Positions 18,000-27,400 of a stretch of 64,000 bases of DNA are shown piece by piece; within the stretch, counting starts at the first letter, position 1; each line of letters opens with the position of its first letter. Under the pieces are notes generated by a model. That model saw only the letters and a program-made list of their open reading frames with translations. It did not search any database and was not told the origin of the DNA. The position numbers and the translations under genes were made by a program. The stretch spans positions 8,432,001 to 8,496,000 of the forward strand of contig OY969916.1 in NCBI GenBank assembly GCA_963704535.1, in the 5' to 3' direction. Origin of the DNA: G963704535 sp963704535 (GTDB lineage Bacteria; Chloroflexota; Chloroflexia; Chloroflexales; Roseiflexaceae).

Positions 18000-19115
18000 A
18001 TGAGCAAAGGACTGGAGGGTGTCGTCGCGGCGTCGACGGCGATCAGCTATATCGACGGGCTCAATGGCCGGCTGTTCTACCGCGGCATTGAAATCAACGA
18101 GCTGGCCGAGCGATCGACATTCGAGGAGACGACGGCGCTGCTGTGGTACGGCAAGCTGCCCAACCGGCAGCAGCTTGAGAGCTTCGAGCGCAAGTTTGTC
18201 GACAACCGCCAGATCCCCAACGAGGTGCTGGCGCTGCTGATGGCGCTGCCCAAGAAGACCACCCCGATGGAGGTGCTGCGCACCGCCGTCTCGGCGCTCT
18301 CATCCTACGACCCCGAGGACCTCGATAACTCGCTCGAAGCTAATGTCCACAAGTCGATCCGCCTGACCGCCTCGCTGCCCACGGTTGTCGCCGCCTGGGA
18401 GCGCATCCGCAACGGCCAATGGCCGATCTTGCCCAACTCGGACCTGGGGCATGCCGCCAACTTCCTGTTTATGCTCACCGGCCGGGAGCCCGACCAGCAG
18501 GCCGCCAAGGTGCTCGATACCTGCCTGATCCTGCATGCCGACCACGGGCTCAACGCCTCGACCTTCGCCTCGCGGATCACCGCCTCGACGCTCTCGGATC
18601 TGCACTCGGCGATCGTCTCGGCGGTGGGGACGCTCAAGGGTCCGTTGCACGGCGGCGCCAATGAGCAGGTGATGCGCATGCTGCTGGAGATCGGCGACCC
18701 CGACCGGGCCGACCAGTATATCCGCGGCGCCATGGCGGCCAAGAAGAAGATCATGGGCTTCGGCCACCGGGTCTACAAGGCCGACGACCCGCGCGCGGCC
18801 TGGCTGCGGCGGCTCTCGCAGAACCTGGCCGAGTCTTCGAGCACCCGCAAGTGGTACGAGATCTCCGAGCGCGTCCGTACCCTCGTCCAGGACTCCAAGC
18901 CGCTGCCGGTCAACGTTGATTTCTACTCGGCCTCGGTCTATTACACCCTGGGCATCCCGATCGACCTGTTTACGCCGATCTTCGCGATCAGCCGCGTGGC
19001 CGGCTGGACCGCGCACGTCTACGAGCAGTACAGCGACAACCGGCTGATCCGGCCCGAGTCCGAGTACATCGGCCCGTTGGACGTGAAGTATGTGCCGATC
19101 GAGCAGCGCGGGTGA
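18000..19115 (+). CDS. gltA: citrate synthase
   Basis: A 371-residue citrate synthase of the short type, condensing acetyl-CoA and oxaloacetate at entry to the TCA cycle. Active-site residues are visible: His in GPLHGGANE, His in GFGHRVYKADDPR, and an Asp in the C-terminal region (NVDFYSASVYY). The LHADHGLNAS motif is also conserved. GAGAGAAAGGG upstream supports the start. A 2-methylcitrate synthase role cannot be excluded from sequence, but no prp genes are near. It is probably in an operon with the RAM-domain protein, which hints at amino-acid control of carbon entry. Confidence 0.9.
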   Translation: MSKGLEGVVAASTAISYIDGLNGRLFYRGIEINELAERSTFEETTALLWYGKLPNRQQLESFERKFVDNRQIPNEVLALLMALPKKTTPMEVLRTAVSALSSYDPEDLDNSLEANVHKSIRLTASLPTVVAAWERIRNGQWPILPNSDLGHAANFLFMLTGREPDQQAAKVLDTCLILHADHGLNASTFASRITASTLSDLHSAIVSAVGTLKGPLHGGANEQVMRMLLEIGDPDRADQYIRGAMAAKKKIMGFGHRVYKADDPRAAWLRRLSQNLAESSSTRKWYEISERVRTLVQDSKPLPVNVDFYSASVYYTLGIPIDLFTPIFAISRVAGWTAHVYEQYSDNRLIRPESEYIGPLDVKYVPIEQRG

Positions 19116-19478
19116 TGGGAATACGGAACGGTGGAGTGATGGAGGTGGCCGAAGGCGAGAACGTTTCCTAACTAATCCAATTGTGGTGCGCATGCGCCTG
19201 CGATTTTCACCACCTAGCTCACGAAGAAGATGCGGAGGGCTGCGGTAGCCTACGTGATCATTGACGAGAGCCGGCGGTTCGGGCAGCTCCTCGACGTGTG
19301 CAAACGAATCAGCCTTTGCACGTTCGCCTCTTGCTCAGATCACCAGCCTGTAAGCTCCTCGTTTGTAATAATTTACTTGATTTTTACTACATCTCATAGT
19401 ATAAGGATAAGGTATGTCTCCTCGTGCCTAGTTAGGCATTGTTGAAAGTTCGAGACATCATTATTATAAGGGGGTTTC
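19116..19478. other. 363-base intergenic region, AT-rich right half
   Basis: No gene seen. The left half is ordinary composition. The right half is much richer in A+T than the window and carries the promoter at 19377-19405. The composition change continues into the next gene, suggesting acquired DNA starting about here. Confidence 0.5.
19377..19405 (+). promoter_or_regulatory. sigma-70-like promoter of the secreted protein gene
   Basis: TTGATT, exactly 17 bases, TATAAG. It lies about 75 bases upstream of the ATG at 19479, in an AT-rich stretch. Confidence 0.6.
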
Positions 19479-20145
19479 ATGAGAAGGAATCTTGTGGTAG
19501 TTGGCCTAATGCTCGCAGCTCTCTGCCTTATCCCGACGAAACCAGTCCAGGCTGGCACATGGGATGTTGGAATTCTACAGGGATCTCAAGGATGTCCCAC
19601 TGGCGCAGCGGATCTGTATATCAGAATTGACAGCGAAAACCGGCGCAACGCGAATAATCAAACCGGATGGAGAGGCGCGAGCGGTACCGACGGAAACTGG
19701 CACTTTAGGTTCTGCCAAGTGGATGGTGGCCTCTTTGGTAATCTTAACCAACCCTATATGGTACTCGCTCTGACTCCGCAGTGTCCTTATGGAACACAAA
19801 CAGTTACCAGGCGATTTGATTCGGAGGAACTCATCGCCGATTAGCAGCACTAATATCACTACCATCCCCATCCTAAGCAACCCTCTAGAGCGTGACGTGG
19901 ACATGAAATTTTGCGTCTTTCCTGGAGGAGGATCCGCTAGTGGTTTTCCCAATTTTGGCGTTGAGTATGGAGTGTTCGCTCCAAGCTACTTCTCCTACGC
20001 TATCCAGACTGGATCCTTCTACAGTGACGATGAGGACTCGAGTAACCAGAACTATTGGATAGATCAGTACGGTCAGATGTCTGGGTATGGTGCCAATCGC
20101 AACTTCTGGGATATCTCTGAATGGCGGTGCCAACACTGGCCTTGA
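19479..20145 (+). CDS. secreted Cys-containing protein, unknown, with +1 frameshift
   Basis: Read through one extra G at about 19826-19827, this gives about 221 residues. The first frame has a signal peptide (MRRNLVVVGLMLAALCLIP, cleavage after VQA) and a Cys/Asn/Gly-rich mature part (GCPTGAADLYIR, FRFCQVDGG). The second frame continues ..NSSPISSTN, KFCVFPGGGSASGF, WDISEWRCQHWP. The protein is probably exported and disulphide-bonded. No family is recognised. Codon use is far more A/T-rich than that of the neighbours, so it is likely horizontally acquired. Its own promoter is visible upstream. The shift could be a sequence error or real decay. Confidence 0.6.
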
Positions 20146-20175
20146 TGTCGCACGAGTCCGATGATCTGATCGCTC

Positions 20176-20266
20176 TATAGCATTCCTATCAGGGTTGTAA
20201 AGTGGGAAGGGGGGTGTGGGGGTTTCCCCCACACCCCCCTTCTATAGGTCATTTAGGAACACTATA
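20176..20266. repeat. nested palindromic element, copy E, with terminal inverted repeats
   Basis: The left end TATAGCATTCCTA and right end TAGGAACACTATA are imperfect inverted repeats. Inside is AAGGGGGGTGTGGGGG-TT-TCCCCCACACCCCCCTT, a nearly perfect stem. The whole 91-base unit looks like a miniature transposable element. It occupies part of the 334-base gap before the lipoprotein gene; the rest shows nothing else. Confidence 0.75.
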
Positions 20267-20479
20267 TCTGCCATCCCTTTCCAGACCCTACACAGGAGGC
20301 GACTTAGTAATACACCCGCCGCCTGCTATCGAGGCGTGAGCGGCAGCGTAATAGTGGGCAATCCTCCCCAAGCCCCGGCTCATTTCTAGCGAATGCTCCT
20401 GTCAGACGCCTGTCATTGCCCCCTCCGGGCACTGGTCTATGCTGTACACGCGGCATAGGGCGATCAGAAAGGAGCTGGT

Positions 20480-22111
20480 ATGGACCACCTGCATTTCCGA
20501 TCTTGTCGCGCACTGGTGCTCGGTGCGCTGGGCATCTACGTGACGCTCACGGCATGTGGGCCTCGCGCGGCGCCTGGCGCCGCCACGGTAGTCCCGGCTA
20601 CCGCGCCAACCACGGCACCCACCAGTGCGGCAGACCTCAGGCCGGCGGCTGTGGGTCCGACCGCCACGCCGCGCCTCGCGCAGCCGACGCTCAGCCCGCC
20701 GGTCGAGCCATCGTAGGTCAGCACGGTAGCACCTCGCTCGCCGCAGCCCAAACCTGCATCGCCAACGGACACCGCGCAGCCCCAGGAGACCGCATCCACA
20801 GTGCCAAGAGCGACACCCTCTTCTGTGCCGAAGGCCGCCACGCTGCCGGCCGATCAGCCCTGGTTGCTTGTCGATGACGAACAATCCTACTGTGGGCCGG
20901 GGGTCGTGGCATCGGCCCTGATCGCGGTCGATCGCGCCGGCGCTTTGACACAGCTCGACCGTGGCGTCACCGCGATGGCGGACCGACCGGGCGCGCCGCC
21001 GCTGCTGGCGACCTGTGGTGCCGACGGCACCAGCACGATCGTCGACCCGGTGGGTTGGACGAGCACCCCGCTGGCCATGGATCCAGGCATTCAGGTTTAC
21101 AATTTCGTACTGTCGCCCGATGGTCAACAAGCCTTGCTGCAACTCACCTGCTACTCCAGTACCTCCTGTGAGGCCAGCCGGTACTTAGCGCCTCGGGTTA
21201 TCGATCTGTTGACTGGCGCCATTCGACCGCTGACCCATTTTCCGGTGCCAATCTGGGAGCCGATTGGACCAACCACGAACAATCTATCATTATCGATGGA
21301 AGGATGGGGCGCTGCCGGGCTGTATTATGAGCTTGTAGGCAAAGGAGGATGGACCCAGCTTAATGTCATCGACCCGGCTGACCCCCAAGCCACCCCCCGC
21401 GAACTCTTAACCTATACGCGGTATGTATTGGACAGCGCCAACGACCTCCTGATCGCTTTTCAGGGGCAGACTATCGATAATATCAGCCTGGTCCTATCCG
21501 ATCTGCGTCGAGGCACCACGCAGACGATCGCGGAGGGTGAACAGATCACGAGTCTTTCGTTCACCCCGGACGGCGCGGCGCTGTTCTACACGCGTATCGC
21601 CAAAGATAGCTCCAACATCCCTACGCCGTTCGGCTTGCCCGACGATCCATCTATTGTTTACCTCCAGCCAGTGCGGGAAGAGGTGGTGATCTATGACATC
21701 GCGCGCAGCACGAACACCATCCTCAAGAATACGTATAGCGATCTGTCCGCGCTGCAAGGGCCTGATGGTGGGGCAGTGACCTGGTCGCGCGACGGAGAGC
21801 GAATGACGGTGATTGCAAGTATGGAGGTTCTAACATTCACGGCCACTAAAATCACCAGATCAGTTTATTGGCAAGCTACCCTGCTGGCGCGCGATGGTAC
21901 GCCGATCAACACGGTGCAGTTGTCGGCGCCGATAAAGAAAGTATTCGGCCTGACCCACGACGACCAGCTCATGATCTCCGAGGACGATACGAAGGGAGTG
22001 AGCTGGCTGCCGTTGCGTCCTGGCGTCGCGCCGTATGCCTCTGATATCAGGCTGACCGAAGGGCAAATCCGGTCGATCATCCTGCCAGTGGAAGGCAGCG
22101 CGGTGCCGTAG
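20480..22111 (+). CDS. lipoprotein with beta-propeller-like domain, interrupted by in-frame TAG
   Basis: The N-terminus is a lipoprotein signal (VLGALGIYVTLTAC, lipobox LTAC) followed by an Ala/Thr/Pro-rich linker. A TAG at 20714-20716 ends the frame, but the same frame continues with identical Thr/Pro-rich composition (VSTVAPRSPQPKPASPTD) into a ~430-residue domain starting near 20830. That domain has WD40/TolB-like strands (LSPDGQQALLQL, FTPDGAALFYTRIA, WSRDGERMTV) and is probably a surface beta-propeller. GAAAGGAG sits before the first ATG, whereas the internal ATG at 20801 has no good ribosome site and would lose the signal. Either a nonsense mutation or a base error; whole length about 543 codons. 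Confidence 0.65.
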
Positions 22112-22197
22112 CCGCCCACCACAGCCGCGCTCCCGCTGCCGATGGCGCAGTTGCCTCTACCGCGATCAGGATGGGATAGGCCTTTGTCGCGAGCCGC

Positions 22198-23100
22198 CTA
22201 TTGGGTCTCGGTGGCCGGAGCGCCGGCCTCAAGCATCCGCACCAAATCGCCCGCCGCCGCCGAGAGCGCCCGCCCGCGCCGCCGCGCGTAGGCGTAGGCG
22301 CGCCGGTCGTCGCCGCCGTGCAGCGCCAGCGCGCGCAGATTGCCCGCTGCGACCTCGCGCTGCACCGCGATCCCCTGGATCAGCGCCACCCCCAGTCCGG
22401 CCTCGACGCTGCGCTTGATCGCCTCGGTTTCGCCCAGCAGGATCACCTGGTCGCCGGCCAGCGTGGGCGGGCCGAGCAAGTGCTCGACGGTGGCGTGCAG
22501 CGCCGACCCCGGCTCGCGGGTCAGCAGCACCCGGTCGCGCAGCTCCTCCAGTTCGACCGCCGCCCGCGCGGCCCAGCCGTCCCCCGGCGCGACGATCACC
22601 ACCAGCCGGTCATGCATAAACTCCGTCACCGCAACCCTGGGATGTTGGGCCGGCGAGCCGACCAGTGCCACCTCGACGACATCGGACGCCACCAGCTCCA
22701 GCAGCTCGGCGGTGTTGCCGACGCTGATTCGCACCAGCCGCTTCGGGTAGTGCGCCCGGTAGCGGCCGAGCAGTCCCGGCAGCAGGTAGGTCGCCAGGGT
22801 GTGGCCGGCGCCCAGACGCAGTGTGCGGTCGGCCAGGCCGGCGGCGGCGCGGGTGGCCTCGGTCGCCTCCTCGGACAGCGAGAGCAATTGCTCGGCGTAG
22901 GGCAGCAGCGCCTGGCCCGCCGGCGTGAGCCGCGCCTGGCGCGGCATCCGCTCGACCAGCGGCGCGCCGAGCTGCGCCTCAAGCGCGGCGATCTGCTGCG
23001 AGACGGTCGGCTGCGTCATGTGCAGCAGCTCGGCGGCGCGGGTGAAGTTGCCCAGCCGCGCGATCGTCGCGAAGATGCGGAGTTTGTGCAGATCCAGCAT
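22198..23100 (-). CDS. LysR family transcriptional regulator
   Basis: A 300-residue LysR regulator. Residues 1-60 are the winged helix-turn-helix (LHKLRIFATIARLGNFTRAA, TQPTVSQQIAALE). Residues 90-290 are the periplasmic-binding-protein-like effector domain (LGAGHTLATYLLPGLLGRYR, ILLGETEAIKRSVEAGLGVALIQG). The start ATG at 23100 is inside a longer frame to 23193; the shorter form begins exactly at the conserved N-terminus. It is divergent from the methyltransferase at 23308, and its likely operator is in the 207-base gap between them. The effector is unknown; no CO2-fixation genes are near. Confidence 0.9.
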   Translation of the reverse strand: MLDLHKLRIFATIARLGNFTRAAELLHMTQPTVSQQIAALEAQLGAPLVERMPRQARLTPAGQALLPYAEQLLSLSEEATEATRAAAGLADRTLRLGAGHTLATYLLPGLLGRYRAHYPKRLVRISVGNTAELLELVASDVVEVALVGSPAQHPRVAVTEFMHDRLVVIVAPGDGWAARAAVELEELRDRVLLTREPGSALHATVEHLLGPPTLAGDQVILLGETEAIKRSVEAGLGVALIQGIAVQREVAAGNLRALALHGGDDRRAYAYARRRGRALSAAAGDLVRMLEAGAPATETQ

Positions 23101-23194
23101 GCGGCGATTATAGCATAGAAGCCACCTATTGAAGCTATCGAAATCATCAGTTTGATTAATGGGAGAAGCCCATGTATACTGGCGGGGTGACAAG

Positions 23195-23300
23195 ATGACA
23201 GGGTGAAGGGGTGAAGGGGTGAAGGGGTGAAAGGGTGACTACATTACGCAACACGCAACACGCAACACGCAACACGCAACACGCAAATCGTAAATCGGAG
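23195..23300. repeat. GGGTGAAG octamer and ACACGCA heptamer repeats
   Basis: Four to five GGGTGAAG units (about 23201-23237) are followed by at least five ACACGCA units (about 23246-23287), filling the LysR/methyltransferase promoter region. The ACACGCA unit is also read inside the carotenoid gene at 32370-32480. Confidence 0.85.
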
Positions 23301-23307
23301 GTCGGCC

Positions 23308-24132
23308 ATGGAAGATCAAACGATCAAAGACCGCGTGCAGGCCCAGTTCGGCGCGGCCGCACAGAGCTATGTGACCAGCGCGGGGCATGCACACGGCGAC
23401 GACTTGCGACGGCTGGTCGAGCTGGCGCGCCTGAGTGGCGACGAGCGGGTGCTCGACGTGGCGACCGGCGGCGGGCATACGGCGCTTGCCTTCGCGCGGC
23501 ATGTGCGCGAGGTCGTGGCGAGCGATCTGACCGAGCGGATGCTTGCCGCCGCCGAAACCTTTATTCGCGGCCAGGGCGTGGCGAATGTGCGCTTCGAGCG
23601 CGCCGACGCCGAGGCGCTCCCGTTCGCTGACGTCAGCTTTGACGTCGTGACGGTGCGGATTGCGCCGCACCACTTTCCACACCCGCAGCGCTTCGTCGCC
23701 GAGGTCGCGCGGGTGCTGCGGCCGGGCGGCCGGTTCCTGCTCGACGACAACATGGCCCCGGAGGACCCAGAGCTGGATCAGTTTATGAATCATTTCGAGC
23801 GCTGGCGCGACCCTAGCCACGTTCGCGCATGCAAGTTGAGCGAGTGGAGCGCGTGGATCGAGCAGGCCGGCCTGCGGGTCGAGCACGTCGAGCCATTGAG
23901 CCGCAAGCGCTATGACTTCGCCGATTGGACCGCCCGCATGCGCCTGCCGGAGGCCGAGCGCGCGGCCCTAGAGACCTGGCTGCTCCAGGCGCCGCCGCGC
24001 TGCGCCGAGTTCTTCGAGATCGTGGTGGAGGATGGGCATGTGCGCTCGTTAGGCGCCGTCTTTGGGATCGTCGTGGCGCGGCGACCGGATGTGAAAGAAG
24101 GGGAGTTTGAGGGGGTCGCCCCTCAAGAATAA
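23308..24132 (+). CDS. class I SAM-dependent methyltransferase (UbiE-like)
   Basis: A 274-residue methyltransferase. Motif I is VLDVATGGGHTAL (about residues 48-60), motif II acidic residue is in VVASDLTERML, post-motif RADAEALPF, and motif III is VLRPGGRFLLDD. The fold and motifs match the UbiE/COQ5 group, which methylates small molecules such as quinones, but the substrate is not predictable here. The start has GGAGG about eight bases upstream. The last 14 residues (VKEGEFEGVAPQE) are encoded by the first unit of the palindromic tandem array, which also supplies the stop codon, so the natural C-terminus has probably been replaced. Confidence 0.85.
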   Translation: MEDQTIKDRVQAQFGAAAQSYVTSAGHAHGDDLRRLVELARLSGDERVLDVATGGGHTALAFARHVREVVASDLTERMLAAAETFIRGQGVANVRFERADAEALPFADVSFDVVTVRIAPHHFPHPQRFVAEVARVLRPGGRFLLDDNMAPEDPELDQFMNHFERWRDPSHVRACKLSEWSAWIEQAGLRVEHVEPLSRKRYDFADWTARMRLPEAERAALETWLLQAPPRCAEFFEIVVEDGHVRSLGAVFGIVVARRPDVKEGEFEGVAPQE

Positions 24133-24286
24133 CCCCACCCACGAGCCTTGCTTGATGTGAAAGAAGGGGAGTTTGAGGGGTCGCCCCTCAAGAATACCCC
24201 CCACCACGAGCCTTGCTTGATGTGAAAGAAGGGGAGTTTGAGGGGGTCGCCCCTCAAGAATAACCCCCCACCACGAGCCTTGCTTG
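24088..24286. repeat. three tandem palindromic units, ~66 bp each (copies F1-F3)
   Basis: GATGTGAAAGAAGGGGAG.. TTTGAGGGG-GTCG-CCCCTCAAGAA.. CCACGAGCCTTGCTT is repeated three times at about 24088, 24154 and 24219. Units differ by only one or two bases. The first unit overlaps the 3' end of the methyltransferase gene. Confidence 0.9.
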
Positions 24287-24413
24287 CCGATTCGCTACTA
24301 TTCTGCACAGATTTTGTTACACCGGTGGATCTAGTATGGGCCTATACTCCCCTATGAGCCGCCCCTTACGGCGTATCAGGCTAACCACGCCAACCTAAAT
24401 CATCGACATCACC

Positions 24414-27400
24414 ATGGTGTGCGCATTGGAAGCACGCTTTCCACCCAGTAAGTCGGCGCGCATTGAAGCTTTGCGCCGATGCCAGATCCTCGACACCGAT
24501 CCCCAGCTCGCCTTCGACGATCTCGTACGACTGGCCGCCCAGATCTGTGGGACACCGATTGCGCTGATCAGCCTGGTCGACACGAGCAGGCTGTGGTTCA
24601 AGGCCCGCGTCGGGGTCGCTATGGCGGAGGTGCCGCGCGATCGAACCGGCTGTACCCATACGATTCAGCAGCCTGATATCCTGGTTGTGCCGGATATGCT
24701 GGCCGACGAGCGCTTTCGCGACAGCCCGCTGGCCGGGTCCGGCGCGCCGAGCCGCTTCTACGCCGGTGTGCCGCTGGTCACGCCCGGTGGGCATGCGATT
24801 GGGGCGCTGTGCGTGCAGGACTACATGCCGCGCGATATCAGCCCCGATCAGGCGGCGGCGCTCCAGGCGCTGGGCCGCCAGGTCATGGACCAGATCGCGC
24901 TGCGGCAGCGGATCGCCGACCTGGAGCAGACCGTCGCCGAGCGCGAGCGCTTCGAGGCCGAGCTGGCCTATGAGCGTGACCTGCTGCACACGCTCATGGA
25001 CAGTATCCCCGACTACATCTATTTCAAAGACGCCACCGGCCGCTTCACCAGGAGTAATCGTGCCCACACCCAACTGCTCGGCTTTCAAGACGCCAGCCAG
25101 GTGATCGGGAAGACCACGCTCGACCTCTTTGAGTCGCAATCTGCCCACGAAGCCTATGCCGACGACCTACGGCTCATCCAAACCGGGCAGCCGGTGGTCG
25201 ATGTGGTCCACCACAGCGAGATACGCGACAGCGACTTGCGCTGGTACTCGACCACCAAAGCCCCGATCAAGGACAAAGACGGCCAGGTGATCGGGCTGAT
25301 CGGCATCTCCAGGAATATCACCAGGCGCATGAACGCGGAGGAGCAGATTCGTGAGCTGAACGCCCAGCTTGAGGCGGTCAACCGCGAGTTGAACACCCGG
25401 CTGGAGGCGGCTATCGGCGAGCTAGAGGCAGAACTCGGGCTGCGCGGCCGGCTCACCGAGGAACTGCGCCGGCAGCACGAATACCTGGCCGCACTCCACG
25501 AGACCGGGCTGGGGCTGATGAACCGGCTGGAGCTGAACGATCTGCTGGAGGCGATCATTGTGCGGGCCGCCGGGCTGTTAGGCACTCCAGACGGGTTCAT
25601 CGGCATCCCCGACGAGACCGACGATCAGCTGATCAGATGTATCGGCATCGGTGCCGTCAGCAGCCAGAGCACGACCTCCCGTATCACGCGCGGCACGGGT
25701 GTGGCTGGGCGGATCTGGGCCACCGGCCAGCCACTGGTGGTGAACCACTACGACACCTGGGAAGGCCGGATGGAACAGATCCCAGCCGGGATCTACCATA
25801 GCGTGGTCGGGGTACCGCTGACATCCGGCCAGCAAGTCGTCGGCGTGCTGTCGCTGACGCATACCGAGCCGGGCCGCACCTTCACCGATGACCAGGTGAC
25901 ACTGCTGGTTCGCTTCGCCCACCTGGCCTCGATCGCGCTGGATAACGCCCAACTCTACACCGCGGCCCAGCGCGAGCTGGCCGAGCGCCGCAAGGTCGAG
26001 GCAACCCTGCGCGAAAGCGAGACGCGCCTGCGCCTGGTGATGCGGCAAATGCCGGCAGCGCTCTGGACCACCGACCGCGATCTGCTCATCACCTCATCGA
26101 CGGGCGCCCTGACCGAGAGCTTGAGAGGGGCGCCCAAGACCAGACCGGAGCGGTCGCTCTGGGACTACTTTCAAACCGACGATCGATCATTCCCGCCAAT
26201 CGCGAGTCACTTTCGGGCGCTGATGGGCGAATCGGACACGTTTGAGACCACCTGGCAAGGGTATACGGTTCAGGGTCATGTCGAGCCGTTTCTCGACTCA
26301 GAGGGGCAGATCATCGGCTGTATCGCGGTGGGGCTGGATATCACCGAGGGCAAGCGCGCGGCCGAGCAGGTCAAGCGCCTGGACGATCAGCGCAAGCGCC
26401 TGTTTGAGATCTCACAGTCGATCCTGGCGACCCTAGAGTTCGATGAGGTCGTGCAACAGATCCTCCACACGCTGAAAGATCTGCTGAACCACGAGATATG
26501 CGCCCTGTTCTGGCCCGATGGCGAGGCGGGGGCGCTGCGCCCACTGGTGCTGAGCGAGCACGAAGGTATCACGCAGGAAGTGGCTAACGTATGGTCCATG
26601 CCCTCCGGGCCAGGTTTGATCAAGCTGGTGATCGAGACCGGCAAAGGGATGATCGCCAACAATGTACAGGACGATCCCCGCTCGATCATTCGCAAGGATC
26701 TCACCTTGAAGCGGGTGTTCCCTGACCCAACCATCCACACGATGATCGTGCCCGTCGGCCCAAAAGAACGAACGCTGGGCGTGCTGGCCGTGCTCCGATT
26801 TGACGACCCGCCCTTCACGCAGGATGAGTTCGAACTGGTGCAAATGTTTTTCAACCAGACCGCGCTGGCGCTTGAGAACGCGCGGCTGTTTCAGCAGGTC
26901 AAGCAGTCCGAGGCCGCGCTGGCACAGGCCGTCCGTCACAAGGATGAGTTTCTGGCCACCATGAGCCACGAACTACGCACGCCGCTCAACGCCATCCTGG
27001 GCATGTCCGAGGCGCTCCAGGAGCAGATCTATGGCCCGCTCAACCCACGCCAACGCAAGACGATCGCGATCGTCGAGGAAAGCGGCCGGCACCTGCTGGC
27101 CCTGATCAATGACATCCTTGACCTCTCCAAGATCGGCGCCGGCAAGCTCGAATTGGAGATCACGCCCGTCGCCGTCGAGCCGCTCGCCAGGGCCAGCCTG
27201 CGCCTGATCGAGGAGGCTGCCGACAAGAAACAGATCACGATCATCACCGACTTCGATCGCGCCGTCGGCGACATCCTGGCCGACGAGCGGCGCCTCAAAC
27301 AGATCCTGGTCAACCTGCTCAATAACGCGGTTAAGTTCACCCCTAAAGGCGGCACGATCGGTCTGGAGGTCGCCGGCGACACGGCCAATCAAGTGCTTCG

